A DNA stretch of 34,711 nt from CAZCAC01 sp964496575 (GCA_964496575.1 CAZCAC010000090.1:1-34711); one strand, 5' to 3'. Positions 7,907 to 17,362 are shown, counted from the first letter of the stretch. Program-made: numbers and translations. Notes: generated from the sequence alone by a model not told the origin.

Positions 7907-9922
7907 ATGATGAGGTGCACAGGAATCGTCGCTCTCGCGCTGTTCTTCGGTCTCGGTAGCCCTCTGGAGGCGCAGGAGCCAACGGTCGGGTACGAGTCGC
8001 TCCTGCGGGAGATGCTCGACCGCGAGGCGCTCGCTCGCTATCCGGACCCGAGCTACACCTGCCGGCAGTTCTCCAGCTACGACCCTGCGTCGGTCTCCCC
8101 CGAGGAGAGCGATACGTGGTTCGCCAACGGCGACCGCGGGCACTACCTACGCGTCGAGGAGGTCGGCGACCGGAAGGAGTACGTGATGATGGACGCCGAC
8201 GGTCCCGGCGCGGTGGTTCGCATCTGGTCGGCGAACCCCGCGGGGGTAATGCGCGTCTACGTCGACGGGGCGGTGGAACCGGTACTCTCGGGCGAGATGA
8301 CCGAGCTGCTCGGCGGGGGCGGGGCGATCGGGCAGCCGCTGTCGGCGCAGCGCTCGAGGGGGTGGAACCTCTACCTGCCGATTCCGTACGCGAAGCACGT
8401 CAAGATCACCAGCGACGCGGGAGACTTCTACTACCAGATCAACTACCGGACCTACGCGGAGGGGACGGTGGTCGAGTCGTTCGCTGCGGACTCGCTGGAG
8501 AAGGCTGGCGATCTCCTGGAGAAGGTGCAGAAGGAGCTGGTCGAGGCGGATACAACACTACTCGAGAAGCCGCTGGGGCCGGTGGAAGTACTGGTCGCAC
8601 CGGGCGGGCGGGGTGAGGTGAAGCTGCCTCCAGGCCCTCGCGCGCTGAAGAGCATCACCATGCGACTGTACGCGGAGGATGTCGAGCAGGCGCTACGGAC
8701 CACAGTGCTGAGCATCGCCTTCGACGGCGAGGAGACGGTCTGGTGTCCGGTCGGTGACTTCTTCGGATCCGGAGCGGGGGTCGCGGCCAACCGTGACTGG
8801 TGGCGGACAGTGCGCGAAAACGGTTGCATGGTCTGTCGCTGGGTGATGCCCTACCGCGAGACTGTCGACGTGCGAGTACTGAATTTCGGGAAGACCGAAG
8901 TAACGGCGCATCTCGCCTTTGAGGCCACGTCCGAGTGGGAGTGGGACGACCGCTCGATGCACTTCCACGCGACGTGGCGCCAGGAGAACCCGATCCACAC
9001 GCGCCCGATGCACGACTGGAACTACGTCGAGATCGAGGGCAAGGGCGTCTTCGTCGGCGACAACCTCGCCGTGGCGAACCCGAACACGACGTGGTGGGGA
9101 GAAGGCGACGAGAAGATCTGGGTCGACGACGAGGAGTTCCCGTCGCACTTCGGGACCGGAACGGAGGACTACTACGGCTACGCGTGGTGCTGCAACGAGT
9201 CGTTCTTCGCGCCCTTCCACAACCAGCCGCGCTGCGACGGGCCGGGGAACTACGGGCACACGCTGGTCTCCAGAGTGCGCGCGCTCGATGCGATTCCTTT
9301 CGAGAAGCACTTCAAGTTCGACATGGAGGTGTGGCACTGGAAGGAGTGCGACGAGGGCTACGCGGCGACGACCTACTTCTACGCGCTGCCCGGATCGACG
9401 AACAACCGCGAGCCGCTGCCGGAGGAGGCCACGCGCGGCCTGCTCGATCCTCCGCCGCTGCCGCCGCCGTTCCGGGTGGAGGGCGCGGTCGAGTGCGAGG
9501 GGCTGGAGATCGTCGGGCGGAGCGAAGGGATCACCATAGGACCGCAGGGCGGTTTCGAGAGCGTGTGGTCCGGCGACAAGCACCTGTGGGTGCAGGGCCA
9601 GCAGGTGGGGGACTTCGTCGAGCTGGCGATTCCCGTCGAAGGCGAAGGGCCGGTGAAGCTCGAGGTCTTCGCGACGCGCTCCTGGGACTACGGGATCGTG
9701 CTCTTCTCGGTCAACGGTGAGTCGACCGGGCTCGGTGTCGACCTCTTCAATCGAGTCGAGCGCAAGGTGGACTCGACGGGGCCGCTCGAGCTCGGCGAGT
9801 TCACGGCGGTGGACGGAGAGCTGGTCCTGCGCGCCGAGGTGGTGGGGGGGAACCCCGCTTCCGAGGGGACGCGCGCCTACTTCGGGCTCGACTGCGTCCG
9901 GCTGACTCCGGCCGGAGAATAG
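7907..9922 (+). CDS. DUF2961 / GH172-family secreted glycoside hydrolase
   Basis: The protein has 671 residues from ATG 7907 (a second ATG follows at 7910). The frame is open upstream to 7700, but the signal peptide (MMRCTGIVALALFFGLG, cleavage near LEAQ) sets the start. The DUF2961 core holds the hallmark FGTGTEDYYGYAW block at 415-427 and WWGEGDEKIWVD at 396-407. Glu399 and Glu420 are 21 residues apart, the same spacing as the acid/base and nucleophile glutamates described for the founding GH172 enzyme (difructose-dianhydride I synthase/hydrolase). Other members are D-arabinofuranosidases. A C-terminal region of about 160 residues (GAVECEGLEIVGRSEG onward) resembles a jelly-roll carbohydrate-binding module. 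Four nt separate it from the ABC ATPase gene, so it likely releases a furanose sugar that the transporter imports. Exact substrate unknown. Confidence 0.9.
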   Translation: MMRCTGIVALALFFGLGSPLEAQEPTVGYESLLREMLDREALARYPDPSYTCRQFSSYDPASVSPEESDTWFANGDRGHYLRVEEVGDRKEYVMMDADGPGAVVRIWSANPAGVMRVYVDGAVEPVLSGEMTELLGGGGAIGQPLSAQRSRGWNLYLPIPYAKHVKITSDAGDFYYQINYRTYAEGTVVESFAADSLEKAGDLLEKVQKELVEADTTLLEKPLGPVEVLVAPGGRGEVKLPPGPRALKSITMRLYAEDVEQALRTTVLSIAFDGEETVWCPVGDFFGSGAGVAANRDWWRTVRENGCMVCRWVMPYRETVDVRVLNFGKTEVTAHLAFEATSEWEWDDRSMHFHATWRQENPIHTRPMHDWNYVEIEGKGVFVGDNLAVANPNTTWWGEGDEKIWVDDEEFPSHFGTGTEDYYGYAWCCNESFFAPFHNQPRCDGPGNYGHTLVSRVRALDAIPFEKHFKFDMEVWHWKECDEGYAATTYFYALPGSTNNREPLPEEATRGLLDPPPLPPPFRVEGAVECEGLEIVGRSEGITIGPQGGFESVWSGDKHLWVQGQQVGDFVELAIPVEGEGPVKLEVFATRSWDYGIVLFSVNGESTGLGVDLFNRVERKVDSTGPLELGEFTAVDGELVLRAEVVGGNPASEGTRAYFGLDCVRLTPAGE

Positions 9923-9926
9923 CGCG

Positions 9927-11441
9927 GTGCTCGCGAGCCTCACCGGGGTCGGCAAGAGCTTCGCCGGCCACGCCGTCCTGCAGGAGATCGACTTCGATCT
10001 CCTGCCCGGCGAGGTGCACGTCCTCGCCGGGGAGAACGGCGCGGGGAAGTCGACGTTGATCAAGATCCTCGGCGGGGTGCACGCCGCGTCGGAGGGGACG
10101 GTCGAGGTCGACGGTCGAGAGCGGCGTTTCCGCTCGGTGCAGGACGCCGCGCGCGCCGGCGTGGCGGTGATCCACCAGGAGCTGTCGCTGGCGCCGGCGC
10201 TCTCGATCGAGGACAACCTGTTCCTCGGACGCGAGCTGCGGGGGCCGCTCGGAATCGTGAACGGCAAGGCGCAGCGCGAGCGAGCGCGGGAGCTCCTGGG
10301 AAAGGTCGGCCTCGACGTCGATCCGCGGCGGACGGTCGCGTCCTTGCGCGTCGCGGCCAGGCAGCTGGTTGAGATCGCCAAGGCGCTGGGGCAGGACGCG
10401 CGGATCATCGCGATGGACGAGCCGACGAGCTCGTTGCCGAAACCCGAGGCGGAGCGCCTCTTCGAGCTGATCGACGAGCTGCGCGCGGGCGGACGCGGGA
10501 TCATCTACATCTCGCACCGGATGGAGGAGATCTACACTCTGGCGGATCGAATCACGGTGCTGCGCGACGGCCGGAAGATCGTGACGGCGCCGGCGCTGGA
10601 GCTCGATCGCGCGGAGCTGGTCAAGGCGATGGTGGGCCGGTCACTCGACGAGCAGATCAACCGGAAGACGGTGGCGCCGGGGGAGGAGCTGCTGCGGGTC
10701 GAGGCGGTGACGGTGAAGCGGTCGGTGGGCCTGACGCTCGACCACGTGGGCTTCTCGCTGCGGGCCGGCGAGGTCCTGGGCGTCGCGGGGCTGGCGGGCT
10801 CGGGGGTGAGCGAGCTCCTGCACGCGCTCTTCGGCGATAGCCGGGCGGAGTTCGAGGGGCTCTTCGTACGGGGCCGGCCGGTGAAGATCAGCTCGCCGCG
10901 GAAGGCGATGGCGGAGGGGATCGCGCTGCTCACCAGCGATCGGAAGCGGACGGGGCTGTGCCTGTCGCTGTCGATCGCCGAGAACGCGACGCTGGCGGCG
11001 CTGCCCCGCCTGTCGCCGGGCGGTATTCGGCGTCGTTCTCTCGAGGCGGAGAGCGCGAGCCGGGCGATCGACGCGCTGGGGATCCGCTGCCGCGGCGCCG
11101 GCCAGGAGGTCGGGACGCTGTCGGGGGGGAACCAGCAGAAGGTCGCGCTGGCGAAGTGGATCGAGACGGAGCCGCGCGTGCTGCTCCTGGACGAGCCGAC
11201 GCGGGGGATCGATGTCGGCGCGAAGCAGGAGATCTACGACCTCGTCAACCGGTGGACGGCGGCGGGGATGGGGGTCCTGCTGGTGAGCAGCGAGCTGCCC
11301 GAGCTGCTCGGTCTCTCCGATCGGGTGATCGTGTTGCACCGCGGCCGGTTGACCGCGGAGCTCGACCGGGCCGAAGCCACGCCGGAGCGGGTGATCGCCG
11401 CCGCGTTCGGTGGGCGTGAGACGGAGGAAGTCCCTGCATGA
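9927..11441 (+). CDS. Sugar ABC transporter ATP-binding protein, RbsA/MglA-like
   Basis: The 504-residue protein has two tandem ABC domains, the normal length for the RbsA/MglA/XylG group that powers monosaccharide uptake. Domain 1 has Walker A GENGAGKST (35-43) and Walker B IIAMDEPTS, with a signature altered to LRVAARQLVEIAKAL, as is common in this family. Domain 2 has a degenerate Walker A (GLAGSGVSELLHALFG), a canonical LSGGNQQKVALAK signature and VLLLDEPTRGIDVGAK. The start is GTG 9927, with a purine-rich CCGGAGAA upstream. The stop overlaps the next ATG by 4 nt (ATGA at 11438), a sign of coupled translation with the permease. No substrate-binding gene lies in this operon. The lipoprotein at 18248 is the nearest candidate. 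Confidence 0.95.
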   Translation: MLASLTGVGKSFAGHAVLQEIDFDLLPGEVHVLAGENGAGKSTLIKILGGVHAASEGTVEVDGRERRFRSVQDAARAGVAVIHQELSLAPALSIEDNLFLGRELRGPLGIVNGKAQRERARELLGKVGLDVDPRRTVASLRVAARQLVEIAKALGQDARIIAMDEPTSSLPKPEAERLFELIDELRAGGRGIIYISHRMEEIYTLADRITVLRDGRKIVTAPALELDRAELVKAMVGRSLDEQINRKTVAPGEELLRVEAVTVKRSVGLTLDHVGFSLRAGEVLGVAGLAGSGVSELLHALFGDSRAEFEGLFVRGRPVKISSPRKAMAEGIALLTSDRKRTGLCLSLSIAENATLAALPRLSPGGIRRRSLEAESASRAIDALGIRCRGAGQEVGTLSGGNQQKVALAKWIETEPRVLLLDEPTRGIDVGAKQEIYDLVNRWTAAGMGVLLVSSELPELLGLSDRVIVLHRGRLTAELDRAEATPERVIAAAFGGRETEEVPA

Positions 11442-12406
11442 GCATGAGTCCGAAGCGCTCTCTCCCGGTGACCCGCGAGGTCGCGTTCGCCTTCGCCGCC
11501 CTGGCGGTGGTGCTGCTGGTCGGATCGATCTTCAACGCGAACGGCCTCTTCTTCAAGCCGGACACGCACGCGCTGGCGCTGTGGGCGGTGTCGGGCTACG
11601 GGATCCTGGCGTGCGGGATGACGATCGTGATCATCACCGCCGGGATCGACCTGTCCGTCGGCTCGCTCGCCGCCCTGTCGGGAGTAGTCTTCGCGTTGTG
11701 TGCGATGGACGCGGAGATGTCGGGGTGGGCGGCGGTGCCGCTGGCGGTGCTGGTGGGGGCGAGCTGCGGCCTCGTCTCCGGCGGCCTGGTCGCGCTGCTG
11801 CGCCTGCAGCCCTTCATCGCCACGCTGGCGATGATGGCCTCGGCGCGGGGGCTGGCCAAGATGCTGACCGGCGGGGTGAAGGTGCAGAAGCTGCCGCCGC
11901 CGGCCTCGGTGGAGGCGCTGAACTCCAAGCTGCCGATCTTCGGCGTCGACGTCTCGATCAGTGTCTTCCTCTTCCTGGGCTGCGTGGCGGTGACGGCGTT
12001 CTTCCTGCGCTCGTTGCGCTTCGGCCGGTACGTCTACGCGATCGGCGACAACGAGGAGGCGGCGCGCCTCTCGGGTGTGCCGGTGAAGTGGACCAAGATC
12101 CTCGCCTACGTGCTCTGCGGTGCGTTCTCGGGGCTCGCTGGCGTGCTCTTCGCCGCCGTCGAACGCCAGGGCAATCCCGATGCGGGCGTGGGCTACGAGC
12201 TGACCGCGATCGCGATGGTCGTCGTCGGTGGCACCTCGCTGATGGGCGGCCGCGGCGGCATCGTGCTGACCGTGCTGGGCGCGCTGACGATCGGCTACCT
12301 GAGGAAGATCCTCGACATCAACGGGGTCGATACGCCGCAGCAGCTGATGATCACCGGCGGCATCATCGTGCTGGCGGTGCTGGTGCAGAGCTTGCGGAAG
12401 GAGTGA
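11438..12406 (+). CDS. Sugar ABC transporter permease, RbsC-like
   Basis: This 322-residue, very hydrophobic protein has multiple membrane spans. The family motif GMTIVIITAGIDLSVGSLAA spans a loop and helix near residues 66-85, and the C-terminal block ELTAIAMVVVGGTSLMGGRG is also typical of RbsC/XylH/AraH permeases. It would form the membrane channel with the ATPase at 9927 to import a monosaccharide. It ends with TGA at 12404-12406, showing that TGA is an ordinary stop in this genome. Start ATG overlaps the upstream gene by 4 nt. Confidence 0.95.
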   Translation: MSMSPKRSLPVTREVAFAFAALAVVLLVGSIFNANGLFFKPDTHALALWAVSGYGILACGMTIVIITAGIDLSVGSLAALSGVVFALCAMDAEMSGWAAVPLAVLVGASCGLVSGGLVALLRLQPFIATLAMMASARGLAKMLTGGVKVQKLPPPASVEALNSKLPIFGVDVSISVFLFLGCVAVTAFFLRSLRFGRYVYAIGDNEEAARLSGVPVKWTKILAYVLCGAFSGLAGVLFAAVERQGNPDAGVGYELTAIAMVVVGGTSLMGGRGGIVLTVLGALTIGYLRKILDINGVDTPQQLMITGGIIVLAVLVQSLRKE

Positions 12407-12505
12407 AAGCTGGCTGACCACCCTGCGAGCCATACCGTGAGCAAGCGAAAGAAGAAACGCAAACCGCTGTCGCCGCGCCGCAAGCGGATGTAGCGACCAG
12501 CCCGT

Positions 12506-12865
12506 TTGCAGGCGGCCGTATCCTGGCTCGAGAAATACCCCGGCAAGAAGGTCGTGCGGGGCTATGCCAGGTGGTTCGGCGTGGACCTGATCTGCGCCGC
12601 AAGGGAGCTTCAGATGCTCGGTGTCGCGCTCGACCCGGGTTACATCGAGAGACTCCACGCCAGCGCTCGCGCTCGGTGTACAAGGCGGGCCAAGCTCACC
12701 CAGGAGGAGCCCTTGGACGACCTCATCGAGTCCGACGACGACTTCTCGTTCATCGCCGGGTACACCTCCGCGGGGATTCCTTACGGTGTACCGTGGGAAG
12801 ATACCGGCTGTACTGAGTCGTACGAGTTCTACCCGTCATCTCTGGGCCGTCTCGTTCGCCGGTGA
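12506..12865 (+). CDS. Small conserved-looking protein, possibly interrupted by an upstream amber codon
   Basis: From TTG 12506 the frame gives 119 residues, including WLEKYPGKKVVRGYARWFGV and DLICAARELQMLGVALDP. This reads as a genuine small helical domain and resembles, from memory, short hypothetical proteins with a basic N-terminus. In the same frame upstream, GTG 12437 would give a basic peptide (KRKKKRKPLSPRRKRM) that runs into TAG at 12491-12493 and then RPARLQ, joining directly to this gene. The likely history is a full-length gene from 12437 broken by one nonsense change, or translation restarting at TTG 12506. No ribosome binding site stands out for either start. It lies between the transporter operon and the sigma fusion. 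Function unknown. Confidence 0.5.
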   Translation: MQAAVSWLEKYPGKKVVRGYARWFGVDLICAARELQMLGVALDPGYIERLHASARARCTRRAKLTQEEPLDDLIESDDDFSFIAGYTSAGIPYGVPWEDTGCTESYEFYPSSLGRLVRR

Positions 12866-12990
12866 TAGCAAGGAGAAAGCGGATTGAACTCGTGCGATTC
12901 AGTACTCGAGGTGGCAACGGATGCCTCTTGTATGGCCTGATCAGGGCGAATCTGTGACGATTGGAGTTCCACTGCGTCTCCTCTACCGAG

Positions 12991-15774
12991 ATGAGCCAAG
13001 AGCACGGGAAGATCGACGCCACCGTCCTGCTCGAGCAGACAGGCTGGCTTCACACCCTGGCCAGGGGGCTGGTCCAGGACTCGCACCGGGCCGAGGAGCT
13101 GACCCAGGACACACTCCTCACGGCGGTGGAGAAGCCGCCGCGGAGGGCCGTTGAACGACCCGCACTACGGGCCTGGTTGGCCAAAGTGGCGCGGAATCTG
13201 GCCTCCAGCTCGATCAGGGGGGAGAGACACCGAGCCACCCGCGAGAAGGAGGCGGCACGGCCCGAACGACTTCCATCGGCAGCGGAGGCCGTCGAGCGAG
13301 CTGAGCTGCGTCAGCACCTCATGGACGCCGTCCTGGGGCTGGACTCTCCGTATCGCGAAGTCGTGATCCTGCGCTTCGTCGAGGGTCTGACCACCGCCCA
13401 GGTCGCCGAGAAGGTCGGCGCATCGCCGAGTGCGGTTGGTACTCGGTTGTCCCGGGGGCTAGAGATGCTGCGAGCCCGATTGGACAGCGAACATGGCGGT
13501 GATCGAGCGAGTTGGATGGCAGTCGTGCTGCCGTTGTCGCGGGAAGGGGGGCTTTCCGCTACTGCCGCTGCAACTACCCTCGGCTGGCTGTTCGTGGTGA
13601 AGGTGGCCCTGGGGGCAGCGGTTGTCGCCATGGTGGCAGTACTTGTTTGGCTCGGCGCGGCTCCGGAGGGGGGAGAGAAGAACGCGGCGATCGCTACCGA
13701 CACGGAAGGGTTGTCCGTCCCTGAGCCACTATGGTCTCGGGAACACGGGCCCTCACTCGCCACCGTCGATGCCTCGCCGCAGCCCGTGAGCGAATCGGTA
13801 TCGGCTCGGCGGGAGATCGACTCGGCACCGGATCAGGCTGAGAACCTGGTCAAGCCGAGCGAGAGCGAGAAGGTCACCATTCAGGGAGAGATTGTCGTCG
13901 TCGACGCGCAGGGCGTCGAGCACCGTGCGAAGGACGGGTCCTTCAGACCGAGGTTCTACCGGGAGATCCGTGTCCTGTCCTGGGAGGGCTCACTGGGACC
14001 GCCTGTCGAGGTCACCGCCGGTCGATTCAAGGTCAAGATGAAGGCGAATGATCACCTCGGCTTCACCGACCTGATCCTCGGAGGGCGCGCAGCCGTCGTC
14101 GGGGAGGAGATGCACTACCCGGTAGATTCAGAAGAGGTTCTGGAGGTACGCGCCAGCTGGCTCACGAGCCCTCTGTTGCACGTCGTGGATGCATCGTCCG
14201 GCGTCCCACTCTCGCCGCTCGAGGTCCTGATCGGGTCAGACTGGAACCGACATGACAATCCCCATCCGGGAGAGCTGCTACGTTCGGCGGTGAAGCCGTC
14301 CGCTGCTTCATCCCCGTTGACCCCGAGGATCTTGTCCGGCGCTTCCTCGCCCGTGCGACTCGATCCTCTCGAGATCTGTTATTCCCCGAGCAGTCACGAC
14401 AGCGCGAGGGTCCCACTCTGGGTGCGCTCTCCGGGATACGCCTGGATTGCGGCCAGGGCTGATCTCAGCGTCGACAAGGAGCGGACAATCGCACTGCAGC
14501 CCGCCGCTGAACTCTCGATTACCCTGGTGAACCGCCCGCAACCCACCAAGGGTGGGAAGGGGCAGGAAGGCGGCCCGAAGCTGCGCATTCGCAGTTCCCC
14601 GAGTTCAGTCGAGGCGAACGAGAACGAGGCGGTGGAGATCATCCGCAAGATCGAGAGGGAGAAGCCCGGGAAGGATGATGCGGTCCTGACGGATTGGAGG
14701 ACTCACCTCTACAGGTTGAGGGAGAATCCCCAGCTGGAGGGGAGAGTCCTCATGGAACAGAACCTCGGCGAAATCGAGGGACCGATCGTGATCACCGGGC
14801 TGGACGCGGGGCAGGTAACGGCCACTGTCGAGGTCGGGGATTGGTGGGAGGACAACCGGGCCATCCTGGGGTGGGCAACGGTGGATCTGAAGGCCGGGCG
14901 ACGGTCCCATGCGATCGTCGATCTGAAACCGCTTCCGGAGCTCGATCCCCCCGCACTTCTCGCGGGGACGCTCTTCCTGCCGCCGGCTTGGGGGAAGGTC
15001 CTCCTCTCCATGACTCTGAAACCGATGGATATCCCCGGTGCCAGTGCCGATGACAGTATTCGCATCGACCTGTCGAAGATGAAGCCGGTACCGGAGAAAG
15101 AAGGGCTCTATCGCTGGTCTGCTGGATTGGTCGTACCAGGGCGTTTCGAGACCGAGATCGATCCCTTCCACCTCATGCAGGTAATCCGCGTTCCAGTCAC
15201 CGGGCTATTGGATGCTCACATTGATATTGGAGAGCCAATTGCCGTAGTGGTTCACGTCCTTGAAGGAGACACGGGGAAGCCAGTAGTGCCCGGTTCGAGC
15301 TGGAACGTCTCCTGGCACCCCGAGTACCCCGAGGAGATCAGCGGCGGGAGCTTCGAGGTCGCGGAGTACGATAAGGAGATAGAGGGCTATCGATTCGTCG
15401 CACCCGCGGGGCGCGTGGAACTGGGTTGCCATAGCGATGGCCCGTACTGGTCCCAGCGGCAATCATATGAGATCAACGCCGAGGCCGCGGAGATCACCGT
15501 CCACCTGGAGCGGGCGTGTGGGATCATCGTGCTGGTGCAGGAAGACGGGCGGTCGCTCTCTTTCGACTCGATCAAGGAGCAGTTCCACATCGATGGTTAC
15601 GAGGGCGAGGTCGACCTGTTCCTTCCCAACGGCAGGATCGATGACCTCCTCCCCGGGGACTACGTGATCCGGATCGATCCCATCGATGGCTTCGAGCCGA
15701 TCGATCCAACCCCGATCCACGTGCCCAAGAGCAAGTTCGTCGAGCACGTGGTGACCCTGGAGAGGATCGAGTAG
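12991..15774 (+). CDS. ECF sigma factor fused to a transmembrane helix and a large extracytoplasmic domain
   Basis: From ATG 12991 the product has 927 residues (TTG 12961 would add ten). Residues about 10-75 match sigma region 2 (HRAEELTQDTLLTAVE, then ALRAWLAKVARNLASS). Residues about 105-160 match region 4 (LDSPYREVVILRFVEGLTT, then helix-turn-helix AEKVGASPSAVGTRLSRGL). A single membrane span lies at about 196-223 (FVVKVALGAAVVAMVAVLVW). The remaining 700 residues would be outside the cytoplasm and contain repeated beta-rich segments that look like carboxypeptidase-regulatory or Ig-like modules. The architecture suggests a membrane-tethered sigma factor that carries its own sensor, so no separate anti-sigma would be needed; proteolytic release is a guess. 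The last domain is not assigned. No anti-sigma gene is adjacent. Fused ECF factors are known in Planctomycetota, but this exact layout is not one I can name. Confidence 0.85.
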   Translation: MSQEHGKIDATVLLEQTGWLHTLARGLVQDSHRAEELTQDTLLTAVEKPPRRAVERPALRAWLAKVARNLASSSIRGERHRATREKEAARPERLPSAAEAVERAELRQHLMDAVLGLDSPYREVVILRFVEGLTTAQVAEKVGASPSAVGTRLSRGLEMLRARLDSEHGGDRASWMAVVLPLSREGGLSATAAATTLGWLFVVKVALGAAVVAMVAVLVWLGAAPEGGEKNAAIATDTEGLSVPEPLWSREHGPSLATVDASPQPVSESVSARREIDSAPDQAENLVKPSESEKVTIQGEIVVVDAQGVEHRAKDGSFRPRFYREIRVLSWEGSLGPPVEVTAGRFKVKMKANDHLGFTDLILGGRAAVVGEEMHYPVDSEEVLEVRASWLTSPLLHVVDASSGVPLSPLEVLIGSDWNRHDNPHPGELLRSAVKPSAASSPLTPRILSGASSPVRLDPLEICYSPSSHDSARVPLWVRSPGYAWIAARADLSVDKERTIALQPAAELSITLVNRPQPTKGGKGQEGGPKLRIRSSPSSVEANENEAVEIIRKIEREKPGKDDAVLTDWRTHLYRLRENPQLEGRVLMEQNLGEIEGPIVITGLDAGQVTATVEVGDWWEDNRAILGWATVDLKAGRRSHAIVDLKPLPELDPPALLAGTLFLPPAWGKVLLSMTLKPMDIPGASADDSIRIDLSKMKPVPEKEGLYRWSAGLVVPGRFETEIDPFHLMQVIRVPVTGLLDAHIDIGEPIAVVVHVLEGDTGKPVVPGSSWNVSWHPEYPEEISGGSFEVAEYDKEIEGYRFVAPAGRVELGCHSDGPYWSQRQSYEINAEAAEITVHLERACGIIVLVQEDGRSLSFDSIKEQFHIDGYEGEVDLFLPNGRIDDLLPGDYVIRIDPIDGFEPIDPTPIHVPKSKFVEHVVTLERIE

Positions 15775-15903
15775 TCCTTGATCGGCGTGCGGTCGAAGTG
15801 GCAACTCGCGCTGGCACTGCCGCAATCGGACCACGGCTCCGGCGAGCAAGCCTCAGCCCAGGTTTCGACGATATCTCCTCGGGGAACGGCCAGTATTTGG
15901 GAT

Positions 15904-15929
15904 TATTCGCCTTGTGCGCGGGCGAAATA
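15904..15929. promoter_or_regulatory. Imperfect inverted repeat in AT-richer leader of the DUF4143 ATPase gene
   Basis: TATTCGCC at 15904-15911 pairs with GGCGAAATA at 15921-15929 with one bulge. It lies about 40 nt before the ATG at 15965, in a stretch clearly richer in A/T than its surroundings (about 15890-15960). It may be an operator or part of a promoter region. No T-run follows, so it is not a typical terminator. Confidence 0.25.
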
Positions 15930-15964
15930 GTCGATATTTTGACCTTGCCAGAAGGTGAAATTGG

Positions 15965-17311
15965 ATGAGCGGCACGATACCCACGGAGTTGAAGCAGGTC
16001 CTGACCACCAAGCTGGCAGATTCGTTGACGGGCCCCCTACCGGAGGGCACGCCGCGCAGGGTGTTCGGTGCCGTCGGGCTGACGGGCAAGGCCACGGCCG
16101 TGGTCGGCATGCGCCGGGTGGGGAAGACCACCTTCTCCCACCAGCTGCGGCGGGAGCGGCTGGAGCGGGGCATGCCCCGTGAAGTCCTGCCCTATCTGAA
16201 CTTCGAGGACGAGAGGCTCGCCGACCTGAGCGGGAGCCAGCTCGGTTTTCTCGTCGAAGAGTACCACCGCCGCCACCCGGAGCTCTCCGAGCGCACAACG
16301 GTCACCTGGTGCTTCGATGAGATCCAGGTCGTGCCGGGCTGGGAACGCTTCGTCCGGCGACTGCTCGACATGAGCGGCAGTGAGGTGATCGTCACCGGAT
16401 CCTCTGCCGCGCTCCTGTCCCGGGAGGTCGCCACCGCCCTGCGTGGGCGGGCCTGGGAGGTTCCGCTCTACCCATTCAGCTTCGCCGAGGCGCTGCGTCA
16501 CCAGGGCCGTGACACTCCTACTGACCCCGGCTTCCTGGCGCCCCTGGAACGAGCACGGACCGAGCGGGCGTTCGCGGATTGGCTCGTCGCCGGCGGATTC
16601 CCCGAAGCGCAAGGCTTGGGCGTTGCCTCGAGGTATCAGCTGCTGAGGGACTACGTGGATGTTGCGATGTTGCGCGACGTGGTCGAACGCCACAAGGTGA
16701 GCAACGTGACGGGGCTGCGCTGGCTGGTGCGCCACCTGCTCGGCAACGCGGCGGCTACCTTCAGCGTCGAGAAGTTCTACGCCGGGCTCAAGAGCCAGGG
16801 AATCGCCATCTCGAAAGACACCATTCACCAGTTGCTCACTCATCTCGAGGACTGCTTTCTGGTGCGCATCGTCTGGATGGAGGCGACCTCCGAGCGCCAG
16901 CGCATGGTCAATCCTCGCAAGGCCTATCCCGTCGACCCGGGCCTGATCTCCGTATTCGACCGCAGCGGACGAAGCAACACCGGACACGCTCTCGAGACCG
17001 CCGTGCTCATCGAGCTGGAGCGCCGTCGATGTGGAGTGACCTATGTCCGCACACCGTCGGGGTACGAAGTCGATTTCCTGGCCCGCGACGCGGAGGGAAA
17101 CGAGGAACTGGTCCAGGTCTGTGCCGATGCCAGCGATCCCGACACCGCCGGCCGGGAGCTGCGGGCGCTACGAGAAGCCGGCGAGCAACATCCTCGTGCG
17201 AAGAAGCGACTCATCACCCTCACCCAGGATGGCGCTCCCGCCGAGATCGCGGACGATGTTCTCGTGCAACCGGCCTATGAGTGGATGCTGATCGAGCCGG
17301 ACGGAGCCTGA
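15965..17311 (+). CDS. AAA-type ATPase with DUF4143 C-terminal domain
   Basis: The protein has 448 residues from ATG 15965, with AAGGTGA about 8 nt upstream. Walker A is GMRRVGKTT (48-56) and Walker B is TWCFDEIQ near 115. A sensor-1-like strand EVIVTGSSAALLSRE follows, then the typical YPFSFAEAL segment of the ATPase/DUF4143 family. The C-terminal half includes a winged-helix-like stretch (FSVEKFYAGLKSQGIAISKD) and a final EVDFLARDAEGNEELVQVC. That last stretch has the spacing of a PD-(D/E)XK nuclease-like fold, as described for DUF4143. Such proteins are widespread and patchily distributed. Their biological role is unsettled, and links to mobile or stress functions are unproven. Length is typical and all motifs are intact. 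Its own AT-richer leader suggests an independent promoter. Confidence 0.9.
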   Translation: MSGTIPTELKQVLTTKLADSLTGPLPEGTPRRVFGAVGLTGKATAVVGMRRVGKTTFSHQLRRERLERGMPREVLPYLNFEDERLADLSGSQLGFLVEEYHRRHPELSERTTVTWCFDEIQVVPGWERFVRRLLDMSGSEVIVTGSSAALLSREVATALRGRAWEVPLYPFSFAEALRHQGRDTPTDPGFLAPLERARTERAFADWLVAGGFPEAQGLGVASRYQLLRDYVDVAMLRDVVERHKVSNVTGLRWLVRHLLGNAAATFSVEKFYAGLKSQGIAISKDTIHQLLTHLEDCFLVRIVWMEATSERQRMVNPRKAYPVDPGLISVFDRSGRSNTGHALETAVLIELERRRCGVTYVRTPSGYEVDFLARDAEGNEELVQVCADASDPDTAGRELRALREAGEQHPRAKKRLITLTQDGAPAEIADDVLVQPAYEWMLIEPDGA

Positions 17312-17362
17312 TCAGAGCCCAGGATTCTCCCGGGAGAGATCGATGTTCTGGAAACGGAAGAG

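Noticed and set aside
8693..10504. Open minus-strand frame opposite GH172 and RbsA
   Set aside because: Shadow frame of two motif-rich genes, with no ribosome site.
12491..12493. TAG as pyrrolysine or programmed read-through
   Set aside because: No supporting signal, no methylamine-type gene, and a simple nonsense change or TTG restart explains it.
11234..12658. Open minus-strand frame opposite the RbsC-like permease
   Set aside because: Shadow frame. It is His/Arg/Gln-rich with no recognisable fold, while the plus strand encodes a classic permease.
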